This document shows positions 36,139 to 45,638 of a stretch of 64,000 nt of DNA, one piece after another. The stretch's first letter is position 1, and each line of letters opens with the position of its first letter. The stretch comes from Chitinophaga sp. CB10 (GTDB taxonomy: Bacteria > Bacteroidota > Bacteroidia > Chitinophagales > Chitinophagaceae). The position numbers and the translations under genes were made by a program. Location: the NCBI GenBank assembly GCA_001870995.2, contig MLAV02000006.1, forward strand, positions 186,001-250,000, in the 5' to 3' direction. The notes below the pieces were generated by a model. It searched no databases and was not told where the DNA came from. It saw nothing but the letters and a program-made list of their open reading frames with translations.

Positions 36139-39090
36139 ATGAAAAAAATTCACCTGATTTGCTTACTGCTATGCTGCTTTAGCCAATGGGCGCTGGCTCA
36201 GTCACGCACCGTTAAAGGGAAGGTGACGGATGCAACCACAGGCGAGGCTTTGCCGGGAGTAACCGTGCAGGTAAAAGGTGGTACCGGCGGCGCTCAGACC
36301 GATCCCGCGGGCAACTTCTCCCTCACTATGCCAGACGGCAAAAATGAACTGGTGTTCTCTTACCTGGGATACGCTTCCCTTACCCTTCCTGCTGCGCCGG
36401 GCACTATGACGGTGCGCCTGGAACAGAGCAATAAAAAATTGGACGAGCTGGTAGTGATCGGTTATGGTACCGTGAAGAAACGCGACCTCACCGGCGCCGT
36501 AGCTTCCATCAAAGGCGACGAGATCAAGAAAGTACCGAGTACCAACGTGATGGAGGCGATACAGGGTAAAGTGACCGGGGTGGACATCACCCGCAGCAGC
36601 GGCGCTGCCGGCGCAAAAATAAATGTAACCGTGCGCGGTAACAGGTCCATCACGGCGAACAACGGCCCTCTCTACATTGTGGACGGGGTGCAGTACAACA
36701 GCATTGAAGACATCAACCCGAACGATATCCAATCCATGGAGGTATTGAAAGATGCTTCCACCACCGCCATCTACGGTTCCCGCGGTGCAAACGGCGTAAT
36801 CATGGTGACCACCAAACGCGGCGCCAGCGGTAAGCCTAAGCTCAACGTGAGCTCCTATGTAGGCGTGTCGCAGGTAAACGGTTACCCGGATATGATGACC
36901 GGTCCGCAATACGTAGCGCTGAAAAGAGAAGCGAACCGCACTACCGGCAGATGGGCCAGCGAAGCGGATGATCCCAAGATCTTCAACGCCTTCGAACTGG
37001 AAAATATCAAAAACAACGTATGGACGAACTACGCGGACCTGCTGATCCACGACGGGTTGCAGCAGGATTATCAGGCGGGCATCTCCGGCGGTTCCGATAA
37101 AACAAAAGTCTATTTCTCTTTCGACTACTTCAACGAAAAAGGCTTATTCAAACTCGATGAACTGAAACGTTATACCACCCGCTTCAACGTGGATCAAACC
37201 ATCAACGAGGTGATCAAGGTAGGCGTTCAGAGTCAGCTCACCTACTACAACCAGAGCCAGCGCCGGGACCCGCTGAACCAGGCGAACAAATTCCTTCCGC
37301 TCACTACGCCGTATGATGCGGACGGCAATTTCGTACTGTTCCCGAACTCCGGTTCTGCGATCAACCCCCTGGCGGACGAGCAGCCGAATGCTTATGCTAA
37401 TGATTCCAAAACCACCAGGGCCCTGGCTAACGCCTACCTGGAGATTACGCCCCTGGCAGGTTTGAAGCTGCGCTCCAACCTCGGCGTTACTTTGGAAAAT
37501 ACGAAACAGGGCATTTTCGCCAGCAAGGCTTCTATCGACAGGGGTACCCAGTCCACCAGCAGAAGCCAGTCGCTCAACAGCTCCCGTACCTTCCTCAGCT
37601 GGGAAAACATCCTCAGCTACAATAAATCATTTGGCGACCACAACTTCGGCCTCACCGGCATTTCCAGTCTCCTCACGGATAACAGCGATTATTCCAACAT
37701 GCAGGGGGACGGACAGCTGCTGCCTTCGCAGCTCTACCACGCGTTGCAAAACAACGTAAGCGGTATCTCCATTGCGAGCGGCTTGACGCGCACGAAGCTG
37801 ATCTCCTTTACCGGTCGCCTCAACTACGATTATAAAGGTAAATACCTGCTCTCCTTCACCACCCGTTCCGACGGTTCTTCCAAGCTCTCCCCGGGCATGA
37901 AATGGGCTTACTTCCCATCCATTGCCGGCGCATGGCGCGTGAGCGATGAGGCCTTTATGAAAAGCCAGCAGCTCTTCAGCGATCTGAAACTGAGGGTGAC
38001 ATATGGTATTGCCGGTACAGACGCGGTGGCGGCTTATTCTACAGCAGCCGTACTGACGAAAATTCCTTTCTCCTGGGATGATACCAACGCCGCTATTGCT
38101 TATGCCATCGGCGCGCAGGCAGGTAACAAGGAACTCAAATGGGAAACTTCCGCCACTAAAAATATCGGGCTGGATTTCGGTATCCTCCAAAACCGCATCA
38201 CCGGTAACATTGATGTGTATGATACCAAAACGAAGGACTTACTGCTGATGCGTACCCTGCCTACTTCCACCGGTACTACTTCCGTGGTGCAGAACATTGG
38301 TAAAACCCGCAACAGGGGCTTTGAAATCGGTATCAATACGGTAAACGTCAGCACGAAAGATTTTCGCTGGACCTCCAACATTTCCTACTCCCGTAACAAG
38401 GAGGAGATTGTGGCACTGGCCAGCGGTTCGGACGACGTAGCCAGCGGATGGTTTATCGGCTACCCGGTGAAAGTATTGTACGATTATGAAAAGATCGGCA
38501 TCTGGCAAACCAACGAGGCAGACCTGGCTGCGAAGTTTGGCCGCAAGCCGGGCGAGATCAAGGTGAAAGACCAGGACGGCAACGGTATCATCAACATTGC
38601 AGACCGCAAGGTGATCGGCAACCAGGTGCCTAAATGGACTGGCGGCTTGAACAACGATTTCAAATACAAAAATTTCGACCTGAACATCTACATATTTGCC
38701 CGCATCGGACAGTGGATTAACTCCGAATATGCCAGCAAATACGATCCGCAGGGCCTGGAAAACAGCGCGCCGCTGAACTACTGGACGCCGGAAAATCCGA
38801 GCAACGATTATCCGCAGCCGGATGCCAGCCGATCCAAAGCCAGTACGCCGTTCATCTCCACCATCGGCTACCGCGACGGTTCCTTCGTGAAGATCAGGAA
38901 CATCTCCCTGGGCTATACGTTTGCGCCGGAGCTGCTGAAGAGGCTGAGCCTTTCCAACCTCCGCCTGTATGTAACCGGTAAAAACCTGTTCACTTTCAGC
39001 AAGGTGAAAGACTACGATCCGGAAAGAGGAGGCGCGCTGAGCGAGCCATTGACAAGGATGTATGTTGCCGGATTGAATGTTGAGTTTTAA
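36139..39090 (+). CDS. SusC/RagA TonB-linked transporter, pectin locus
   Basis: 983 residues. Signal peptide, then a carboxypeptidase-regulatory-like sandwich (TVKGKVTDATTGEALPG at ~24-40), the TonB-box/plug region (LDELVVIGYGTVKKRDLTG, IVDGVQYNSIEDINP, AIYGSRGANGVI) and a 22-strand barrel ending in LYVTGKNLFTFSK and VAGLNVEF. No STN domain, in line with control by LacI rather than FecR/sigma. With SusD 19 bp downstream it should import pectin oligosaccharides into the periplasm. Confidence 0.96.
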   Translation: MKKIHLICLLLCCFSQWALAQSRTVKGKVTDATTGEALPGVTVQVKGGTGGAQTDPAGNFSLTMPDGKNELVFSYLGYASLTLPAAPGTMTVRLEQSNKKLDELVVIGYGTVKKRDLTGAVASIKGDEIKKVPSTNVMEAIQGKVTGVDITRSSGAAGAKINVTVRGNRSITANNGPLYIVDGVQYNSIEDINPNDIQSMEVLKDASTTAIYGSRGANGVIMVTTKRGASGKPKLNVSSYVGVSQVNGYPDMMTGPQYVALKREANRTTGRWASEADDPKIFNAFELENIKNNVWTNYADLLIHDGLQQDYQAGISGGSDKTKVYFSFDYFNEKGLFKLDELKRYTTRFNVDQTINEVIKVGVQSQLTYYNQSQRRDPLNQANKFLPLTTPYDADGNFVLFPNSGSAINPLADEQPNAYANDSKTTRALANAYLEITPLAGLKLRSNLGVTLENTKQGIFASKASIDRGTQSTSRSQSLNSSRTFLSWENILSYNKSFGDHNFGLTGISSLLTDNSDYSNMQGDGQLLPSQLYHALQNNVSGISIASGLTRTKLISFTGRLNYDYKGKYLLSFTTRSDGSSKLSPGMKWAYFPSIAGAWRVSDEAFMKSQQLFSDLKLRVTYGIAGTDAVAAYSTAAVLTKIPFSWDDTNAAIAYAIGAQAGNKELKWETSATKNIGLDFGILQNRITGNIDVYDTKTKDLLLMRTLPTSTGTTSVVQNIGKTRNRGFEIGINTVNVSTKDFRWTSNISYSRNKEEIVALASGSDDVASGWFIGYPVKVLYDYEKIGIWQTNEADLAAKFGRKPGEIKVKDQDGNGIINIADRKVIGNQVPKWTGGLNNDFKYKNFDLNIYIFARIGQWINSEYASKYDPQGLENSAPLNYWTPENPSNDYPQPDASRSKASTPFISTIGYRDGSFVKIRNISLGYTFAPELLKRLSLSNLRLYVTGKNLFTFSKVKDYDPERGGALSEPLTRMYVAGLNVEF

Positions 39091-39109
39091 TCTTTATTAA
39101 ACCGAGGTT

Positions 39110-40747
39110 ATGAAATTATTGAACAAGTATATATTATTCGCAGGCCTTGCAGCAGGTTCCCTGGCTGCCTGTAACAAACAACTGGAAGAGTTCAACCCGG
39201 GCAGTTCCACATCGGACGCCGTGTACTCCACGCCGGAAGGTTTTGAATCGCTCGTAAATGCCGTGTACACCTACAACCGCTGGTGGTATGGCAAGGAAGA
39301 CGGGTATAACATCGCGGAAATGGGTACGGACATCTGGACCAGCGGTACCGGCGACGTATATCCTGACCTGACGAACTACAACAACCTGCAGGCCAGCAAC
39401 GGGGCTATCAAAAACCTTTGGCAGCAGCTGTATGCGGCCATTAACCTCTGCAACGCCGGGGTAAACCGCATCGATGGCTCCGGCCTCCCGGAAGATAAAA
39501 AGAAGATCCGCGGCGCCGAGCTGCGCTTCATGCGCGCCTTCTACTACTGGCATATTGTGGAAACCTGGGGTAACGTGCATTTCAGCACCAAGGAAACCGA
39601 CGGGGTAGTGACCACGGCCAACCGCACGCCGGTAGATACTTTCTACGCGCAGATCTTCCGCGACCTGGATTACGCTATCGCCAATTTACCTTTAACCACT
39701 ACCGATTACGGCCGCGCCACCAAACCCGTGGCGGAAGCGTTTGCCGCCAGGATGTACCTCACCCGCGGCATGAACCAGCAGGCGGCGGACATGGCGCAGA
39801 AAGTAATCAGCGGCTACAGCTATAAACTGCTTGACAAATATTCAGATCTCTGGCGCATGGATAACCTCGTGAATTCCGAGGTGATCTGGGCGGTAAATTA
39901 CATGAAGAACCTGGTGTTCGACGACCGTAAGGATGCAACCCTGTATCCCAATGGCCACAGCAGGGGCGCTAACAACGCGCATATGCTGTTTGCCATGAAG
40001 TACGACGACCTGCCGGGGATGCAACGTGATATTGCCAACATGCGTCCATTTAACCGTTATATGCCCACGCTTTTCTTGCTGAATCTATTCAACGAAAAAG
40101 CAGATGCCCGTTACGAAGCCTCCTTCAAACAAGTTTGGTATTGTAATAATCTGAAGACGGCTCCGGCGGGCATGAAGCTGGGCGATACGGCTATTTACAT
40201 CAGCAAATATGTGCTGCCGGACAATCCTAAATACAGGATTTACGACAGGAACGATATCTACAGGGCGGACGGCGGCGGCCTGGACCGCACCCGTTATATC
40301 TCCCTGAAAAAATTTGACGATCCTACCAGGGCTTCCATGAACGAAGAGCAGAGCGCCCGCGATGCCTTTATCATCCGCCTCGCCGAGATGTACCTCATCG
40401 CCGCAGAAGCCCAGTTCAAACTGGGTAACAGCGCAAAAGCCGCAGAGTATATTAACCTGCTGCGCAAACGCGCTACCATCCCGGGGCATGAAGCGGAAAT
40501 GACGGTAGCTGCCGGCGACATCACGCTGGACTTCCTCCTGGACGAACGGGCCCGCGAGCTGGTAGGGGAGCAACTGCGCTGGTTTGACCTGAAACGTACC
40601 GGCAAGCTCCAGGAGCGTATTGCGAAATACAACCCGGACGCCAACCAGTATTTTAAACCTTACCACCTGGTACGGCCTATCCCGCAGGATCAGATCGACG
40701 CCGTTACCAATAAGGATGAATTCAAACAGAATCCGGAGTATAACTAA
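39110..40747 (+). CDS. SusD/RagB glycan-binding lipoprotein, pectin locus
   Basis: 545 residues with a lipoprotein signal (SLAAC, Cys at ~21). The SusD fold is shown by the helical N-terminal part (GAELRFMRAFYYWHIVETWG), AEAFAARMYLTRG and the C-terminal LDERARELVGEQLRWFDLKRTGKL with HLVRPIPQDQI. It should bind pectin fragments at the cell surface and act as the lid of the SusC barrel. It is the second gene of a seven-gene operon and is followed by the CE12-GH28 gene after 15 bp. Confidence 0.96.
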   Translation: MKLLNKYILFAGLAAGSLAACNKQLEEFNPGSSTSDAVYSTPEGFESLVNAVYTYNRWWYGKEDGYNIAEMGTDIWTSGTGDVYPDLTNYNNLQASNGAIKNLWQQLYAAINLCNAGVNRIDGSGLPEDKKKIRGAELRFMRAFYYWHIVETWGNVHFSTKETDGVVTTANRTPVDTFYAQIFRDLDYAIANLPLTTTDYGRATKPVAEAFAARMYLTRGMNQQAADMAQKVISGYSYKLLDKYSDLWRMDNLVNSEVIWAVNYMKNLVFDDRKDATLYPNGHSRGANNAHMLFAMKYDDLPGMQRDIANMRPFNRYMPTLFLLNLFNEKADARYEASFKQVWYCNNLKTAPAGMKLGDTAIYISKYVLPDNPKYRIYDRNDIYRADGGGLDRTRYISLKKFDDPTRASMNEEQSARDAFIIRLAEMYLIAAEAQFKLGNSAKAAEYINLLRKRATIPGHEAEMTVAAGDITLDFLLDERARELVGEQLRWFDLKRTGKLQERIAKYNPDANQYFKPYHLVRPIPQDQIDAVTNKDEFKQNPEYN

Positions 40748-40762
40748 GCCAAGTAAGAAACC

Positions 40763-42994
40763 ATGAAATTTTTGCAGCTATTATTGCTTTCCCTGATCGG
40801 GCTCGTGCCGGCGCAGCAGCCGCCAACCGTCTATCTCATCGGGGATAGCACCATGTCGGACAAGCCGGTGGAAGAGAACCCGGAAAGAGGCTGGGGACAA
40901 TTGTTTCCCAAGTTCTTTCAACCAGGGGTGGCTATACGAAACCATGCAGTGAACGGCAGAAGTACCAAAAGCTTTATCAATGAACATCGCTGGGATACGG
41001 TGGTATCCCGGCTTAAACCGGGCGACTGGGTGCTCATACAGTTTGGACACAACGATAGTAAAGAGAAAGATTCCAGCCGGTATGCAGCACCCCATGGCGC
41101 CTATAAAACAAACCTGGAACGGTTCGTCAAAGAAACCCGCGCGAAAGGCGCAAATCCTGTCCTCATCACACCGGTGGCCCGCCGCAGTTTCGTGAACGGG
41201 AAACTGGCGGATACCCACGGGGAATATCCCGGCGTGGTGCGGGAAGTGGCCAGGGCCATGAACGTACCGTTGATTGATTTGCAGCAGTCCAGCAGCGCGG
41301 CGCTCAGCGAAGCGGGCGAACAGGGTTCCGTTAAATTCTTCAAAACCACGCCTCCGGGCCATTACAAAACATTGCCCAAAGGCGTAACGGATGATACGCA
41401 CTTCAATACCTACGGCGCTACACGGATGGCCGCGCTGGTAGCCGATGCCATCAGCAAGCAGCATATCCCGCTGGAAAACTGGTTGCTGAAATCCGATTTC
41501 GACGGCAAATACGCCTACGAACTGCCGGTCATTTATGAGCCGCATTTCCGCCAGGATACTTTCAGCATCCTGCAATACGGCGCGAAAGCAGACGGTATCA
41601 CCCTGAATTCAAAAAGCATCAACGACGCAATCGCCGATTGCAGCAGTAAAGGCGGCGGCGTGGTATATGTGCCGAATGGCCTCTGGCTTACCGGCCCGAT
41701 CGTCCTGAAAAGCAATGTGAACCTGCACCTGGCGGCTAACGCCGTATTGCAGTTCACGACGGATTTTGATCAGTACCCGCTCGTAAAAACCACCTACGAA
41801 GGCCTGGTGGCAATGCGTTGCCAGCCTCCCATCTCTGCTACAGACCAGGAAAATATTGCCATCACCGGTAAAGGTATCCTGGATGGCGGCGGCGATGCCT
41901 GGCGCGCGGTGAAAAAAGGAAAGATGACGGAGTCGCAATGGAAAGACCTGCTGAAAAAAGGCGGCGTACTGAGTAAGGACAGCACGACCTGGTATCCCTC
42001 CCAAAAACATTTTGCCGGCACGCTGGTGAAGGATCCGGGGGTGATCAAGGGAGATGCCAATGCTGCGGATTTTGAAGCCTATAAGGACTTTCTGCGTCCC
42101 AACATGGTCAGTATTACCAGTTGCAAAAATGTGCTCCTGGAGGGTGTAACCTTCCAGAACTCGCCGGCATGGTGCATCCATCCGCTGCTCTGCGAAAATA
42201 TTACGCTCCGCGGCGTGTACGCCAAAAATCCCTGGTACGCGCAAAACGGGGACGGGCTGGACCTGGAATCCTGTAACTACGCCCAGGTGCTGGATTGCAC
42301 CTTTGATGTGGGAGATGATGGCATCTGCATTAAGTCCGGCCGCGACGAGCAAGGCCGCAAACGGGGCAAACCCACTGCCAACGTAGTGGTGAACAACTGC
42401 ACCGTGTACCATGCCCATGGCGGATTTGTGATCGGCAGCGAAATGTCCGGCGGCGCAAACAATCTCTATGTCAGCAACTGCACCTTTATGGGTACGGACA
42501 TCGGTCTGCGTTTCAAAACCACCCGCGGCCGCGGTGGCGTAGTGGAAAATATTTATGTATCCAATATCAACATGCGGGAAATTCCCGGAGAGGCCATCCT
42601 CTTTGATATGTATTATGCCGCCAAAGACCCTATTCCGCTGGCAGGGGAAGATAGGTCCGGTCCGAAAATTGAGCATGTACCCGTTACAGAAGCGACGCCC
42701 ATCTTCCGTAACTTCTACATAGAAAACGTGGTATGCCACGGCGCCAAATCCGCCGTGTTTATCCGGGGCCTGCCGGAAATGCCTATCAGCAATATCAACA
42801 TGACCAACATGACGATTAAGGCGAAGGAAGGCATCAGCTGCCTGGAAGCCAAAGGCGTCCATTTCAAAGACGTGTACGTGGTAACCAGCTCCGGCAAAGA
42901 GCCGGTGACCAAACGCAATGCCAGCGATATCACCTTTTCCGATAGTAAGTATAAAGACACAAAACAAAAATCATCAGTAGAACATGCGCTATAG
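40763..42994 (+). CDS. Bifunctional CE12 acetylesterase - GH28 polygalacturonase
   Basis: 743 residues, two catalytic domains in one chain. Residues ~20-235 are an SGNH/CE12 rhamnogalacturonan acetylesterase: S29 in GDSTM, GHND at 95-98, and the D210-x2-H213 dyad in TDDTHFN. Residues ~262-735 are a GH28 right-handed beta-helix: N495-x-D497 in NGDGLD, D518-D519 in GDDGICIKSG, H552-G in AHGGFVIG, and RFK in place of RIK. It would deacetylate and hydrolyse (rhamno)galacturonan. A signal peptide is present. The end overlaps the GH105 start by 11 bp. The reading frame is continuous, with no sign of an artefactual join. Confidence 0.93.
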   Translation: MKFLQLLLLSLIGLVPAQQPPTVYLIGDSTMSDKPVEENPERGWGQLFPKFFQPGVAIRNHAVNGRSTKSFINEHRWDTVVSRLKPGDWVLIQFGHNDSKEKDSSRYAAPHGAYKTNLERFVKETRAKGANPVLITPVARRSFVNGKLADTHGEYPGVVREVARAMNVPLIDLQQSSSAALSEAGEQGSVKFFKTTPPGHYKTLPKGVTDDTHFNTYGATRMAALVADAISKQHIPLENWLLKSDFDGKYAYELPVIYEPHFRQDTFSILQYGAKADGITLNSKSINDAIADCSSKGGGVVYVPNGLWLTGPIVLKSNVNLHLAANAVLQFTTDFDQYPLVKTTYEGLVAMRCQPPISATDQENIAITGKGILDGGGDAWRAVKKGKMTESQWKDLLKKGGVLSKDSTTWYPSQKHFAGTLVKDPGVIKGDANAADFEAYKDFLRPNMVSITSCKNVLLEGVTFQNSPAWCIHPLLCENITLRGVYAKNPWYAQNGDGLDLESCNYAQVLDCTFDVGDDGICIKSGRDEQGRKRGKPTANVVVNNCTVYHAHGGFVIGSEMSGGANNLYVSNCTFMGTDIGLRFKTTRGRGGVVENIYVSNINMREIPGEAILFDMYYAAKDPIPLAGEDRSGPKIEHVPVTEATPIFRNFYIENVVCHGAKSAVFIRGLPEMPISNINMTNMTIKAKEGISCLEAKGVHFKDVYVVTSSGKEPVTKRNASDITFSDSKYKDTKQKSSVEHAL

Positions 42995-44159
42995 ATTCAA
43001 TTTTGTAATAACCTTATTGCTGATACTGGCATTGAAATCGAATGCACAGACAGGGGCTGCCGGCATGGCGGCCACCTGTATGCGTATCTGGAAGGATTCC
43101 TTATCCATGCATCCCGGCAGCCCCGTACGGTGGACGTACGACCAGGGCGTGATCCTGGAAGGCTTCCATGCGCTGTGGCAGCGGACGGGCAAGCAGGAGT
43201 ATTTCGACTATATCAAAAGAAGTATGGATCACTTCATCCAGCCGGATGGCAGTATCCGTACCTATAAGCTGAAAGATTACAATATCGATAACGTGAAGAA
43301 TGGCAGGGCGATACTGGTGCTGTATAAAGCCACCAAAGACCCTAAGTATAAAAAAGCGGCGGACCTCCTCCGCGAGCAGCTGAAAGGCCAGCCCCGTACC
43401 CATGCCGGCGGCTTCTGGCACAAACAGCGCTACCCCTGGCAGATGTGGCTGGACGGCCTGTATATGGGAGAGCCGTTCTATGCGGAATATGCTGCTATGA
43501 CCGGCGAAACCGCTGCCTTTGACGACATCACCCGTCAGTTTGTACTCATGGAGGAACACGCCAGGGATCCTAAAACAGGCCTGCTGTACCATGCCTGGGA
43601 TGAATCCAAAGAACAGCGCTGGGCCAATAAGGTAACCGGGCAATCGCCCAACTTCTGGGGCCGCGCGATGGGCTGGTACGCCATGGCATTGGTAGACGCC
43701 ATGGAGCAATATCCGAAAGGCCATCCGGGCAAGGACAGCCTGAAAGCCATACTCGGCCGCCTGGCGGTGGCGGTGCAAAAGTACCAGGACCCTAAAACCG
43801 GCTGCTGGTACCAGGTACTGGACAAAGCCAACGGTAAGGGGAACTACGTAGAGGCGTCCGCGAGCTGCATGTTCGTATATGCGTTGGCGAAAGGTATGCG
43901 CCTCGGCTATTTACCGGCTGCCTATAAAAAAGTAGTCAACAAGGGATATGATGGTATCCTGAAACAATTTATACGTAAGAATCCGGAGGGAGATATCACA
44001 CTGGGCGGAACTGTAAGCGTGGCAGGCCTCGGCGGCGAGCCTTACAGGGACGGCAGCTATGAATACTACCTCAGCGAAAAAGTGATCGACAACGATCCCA
44101 AAGGCGTGGGATCCTATATCCTCGCCGCCAACGAAGTTGAAATGATGCGTAAAAAGTAA
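42984..44159 (+). CDS. GH105 unsaturated rhamnogalacturonyl hydrolase
   Basis: 391 residues with a signal peptide (cleavage near NAQ). An (alpha/alpha)6-barrel enzyme with the catalytic Asp at D157 (WLDGLYMGEPF), plus the family segments RWTYDQGVILEG, GRAMGWYAMALVDA and NYVEASASCMFVYAL. It hydrolyses unsaturated uronyl residues from the ends of oligosaccharides left by pectin lyases; no polysaccharide lyase is encoded in the window, so the substrate must come from enzymes elsewhere. Starts 11 bp inside the preceding gene. Confidence 0.94.
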   Translation: MRYRFNFVITLLLILALKSNAQTGAAGMAATCMRIWKDSLSMHPGSPVRWTYDQGVILEGFHALWQRTGKQEYFDYIKRSMDHFIQPDGSIRTYKLKDYNIDNVKNGRAILVLYKATKDPKYKKAADLLREQLKGQPRTHAGGFWHKQRYPWQMWLDGLYMGEPFYAEYAAMTGETAAFDDITRQFVLMEEHARDPKTGLLYHAWDESKEQRWANKVTGQSPNFWGRAMGWYAMALVDAMEQYPKGHPGKDSLKAILGRLAVAVQKYQDPKTGCWYQVLDKANGKGNYVEASASCMFVYALAKGMRLGYLPAAYKKVVNKGYDGILKQFIRKNPEGDITLGGTVSVAGLGGEPYRDGSYEYYLSEKVIDNDPKGVGSYILAANEVEMMRKK

Positions 44160-44172
44160 AAACCCTTTTTTC

Positions 44173-45636
44173 ATGAAGTTATCAAAAGGTGCGCTGCCCC
44201 TGCTGCACGACAGAGAAGCGCTCCAACTGCCTGCAGCTAACTGTTTTTCACTGCCTGAAAAAGTACTGCAATTCGGAACCGGTGTACTGTTGCGTGGACT
44301 GCCGGACTTTTTTATCGATAAAGCCAATAAACAGGGCCTGTTCAATGGCAGGGTAGTGGTCATCAAATCCACCGCCAAAGGCACCACGGCCGAATTCGAC
44401 AACCAGGATAACCTCTATACCCAGTGTATCCGCGGGGTGGAAGGCGGTAAGAAAGTGCAGATGGATATCGTGAACGCCAGTATCAGCCGCGTATTGACGG
44501 CCGCGACGCAGTGGGACCAGATCCTGGCCTGCGCTGCCAGCGAAGAGATGCAGGTGGTGATCTCCAATACCACGGAAGTAGGCATCGCCTATGTAGAAGA
44601 AAATGTATTAACCGGCGTACCTTCCTCTTTCCCCGGAAAGCTGCTGGCATTCTTATATAAACGGTATCAGCACTTCAACGGCAGCGCTGACAGCGGGATG
44701 GTGATTGTGCCTACCGAGCTGCTGCCGGATAACGGCTTGCTGCTGAAAAACATTGTATTGCAGCTGGCGGCCTACAACCAGCTGCCGGCCGATTTTGTAC
44801 AGTGGCTGGACCAGCATAACCACTTCTGCAACTCCCTGGTGGATTCCATTATCCCCGGTGCGGCGGATATTGATTGCGGTTATGAGGATCAGCTGCTCAT
44901 TATGTCGGAAGCCTACCGCCTCTGGGCTATTGAATCCGGCAGCGAGCGCGTAAAGGAAATACTCTCCTTTGCCGCGGCGGACAGCGGGGTGGTGATCACG
45001 CCGGATATCAACGTATTCCGCGAGCTGAAGCTGCGCCTGCTCAACGGCGCGCACACGCTGAGCTGCGGTATTGCGGCGCTGGCAGGCATCGACACAGTAA
45101 AAGCCGCCATGGGCAATGAGCCAATGGCCGCCTATATCGAAGGCCTGCTGCTGCACGAAATTATTCCTGCCATAACGGACAGCAATATACGCCAGGATGC
45201 GGCTGTGCGTTTTGCTGCCGCTGTGCAGGACCGTTTCCGCAATCCTTATATCGACCATAAATGGCTGAGCATTTGCGGAAACTTCACCTCCAAGCTGAAA
45301 ACAAGGGTAGTGCCTATCCTCCTGCGCTATGAACAACGCATGCAGCAGGTACCGGCCCTCATCGCCCTCGGCTTTGCCGCACACCTGCTGTTTATGAAGC
45401 AGGAGCACGGCCTGCCGGTAGACGACAGCTTTGCCGCTTATTACAAACAACTCTGGCAGGAACATGAGCTGCCGGAAGTAGTACGGCTCAGCCTGGCCAA
45501 CAGTGCGCACTGGGGCGCGGACCTCAGCGCATTGCCAGGTTTTTCCAGAACAGTAACAAATATGCTGCAGGCCCTGATCAGGGAAGGTATGAATGCTTAC
45601 CTGGAAAGAGTAGCGGCGGAAATAATTATCTCCTGA
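44173..45636 (+). CDS. uxaB: Tagaturonate reductase (altronate oxidoreductase)
   Basis: 487 residues, similar to the ~483 of E. coli UxaB. The N-terminal NAD-binding Rossmann domain (FGTGVLLRGLPDFFIDKAN) and the C-terminal mannitol-dehydrogenase-type domain (RLLNGAHTLSCGIAALAG, DHKWLSICGNFTSKLKTRV) are recognised. It reduces D-tagaturonate to D-altronate with NADH in the cytoplasm. It lies 13 bp after GH105 and 2 bp before uxaA. Confidence 0.95.
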   Translation: MKLSKGALPLLHDREALQLPAANCFSLPEKVLQFGTGVLLRGLPDFFIDKANKQGLFNGRVVVIKSTAKGTTAEFDNQDNLYTQCIRGVEGGKKVQMDIVNASISRVLTAATQWDQILACAASEEMQVVISNTTEVGIAYVEENVLTGVPSSFPGKLLAFLYKRYQHFNGSADSGMVIVPTELLPDNGLLLKNIVLQLAAYNQLPADFVQWLDQHNHFCNSLVDSIIPGAADIDCGYEDQLLIMSEAYRLWAIESGSERVKEILSFAAADSGVVITPDINVFRELKLRLLNGAHTLSCGIAALAGIDTVKAAMGNEPMAAYIEGLLLHEIIPAITDSNIRQDAAVRFAAAVQDRFRNPYIDHKWLSICGNFTSKLKTRVVPILLRYEQRMQQVPALIALGFAAHLLFMKQEHGLPVDDSFAAYYKQLWQEHELPEVVRLSLANSAHWGADLSALPGFSRTVTNMLQALIREGMNAYLERVAAEIIIS

Positions 45637-45638
45637 TC

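Noticed and set aside
41609..42967. 452-residue minus-strand frame opposite CE12-GH28
   Set aside because: Shadow of the fusion enzyme; no recognisable motif.
40763..42994. CE12 and GH28 considered two genes joined by a sequencing error
   Set aside because: The frame is continuous, the GH28 part has no signal peptide of its own, and there is no start signal or gap at the junction near residues 236-262.
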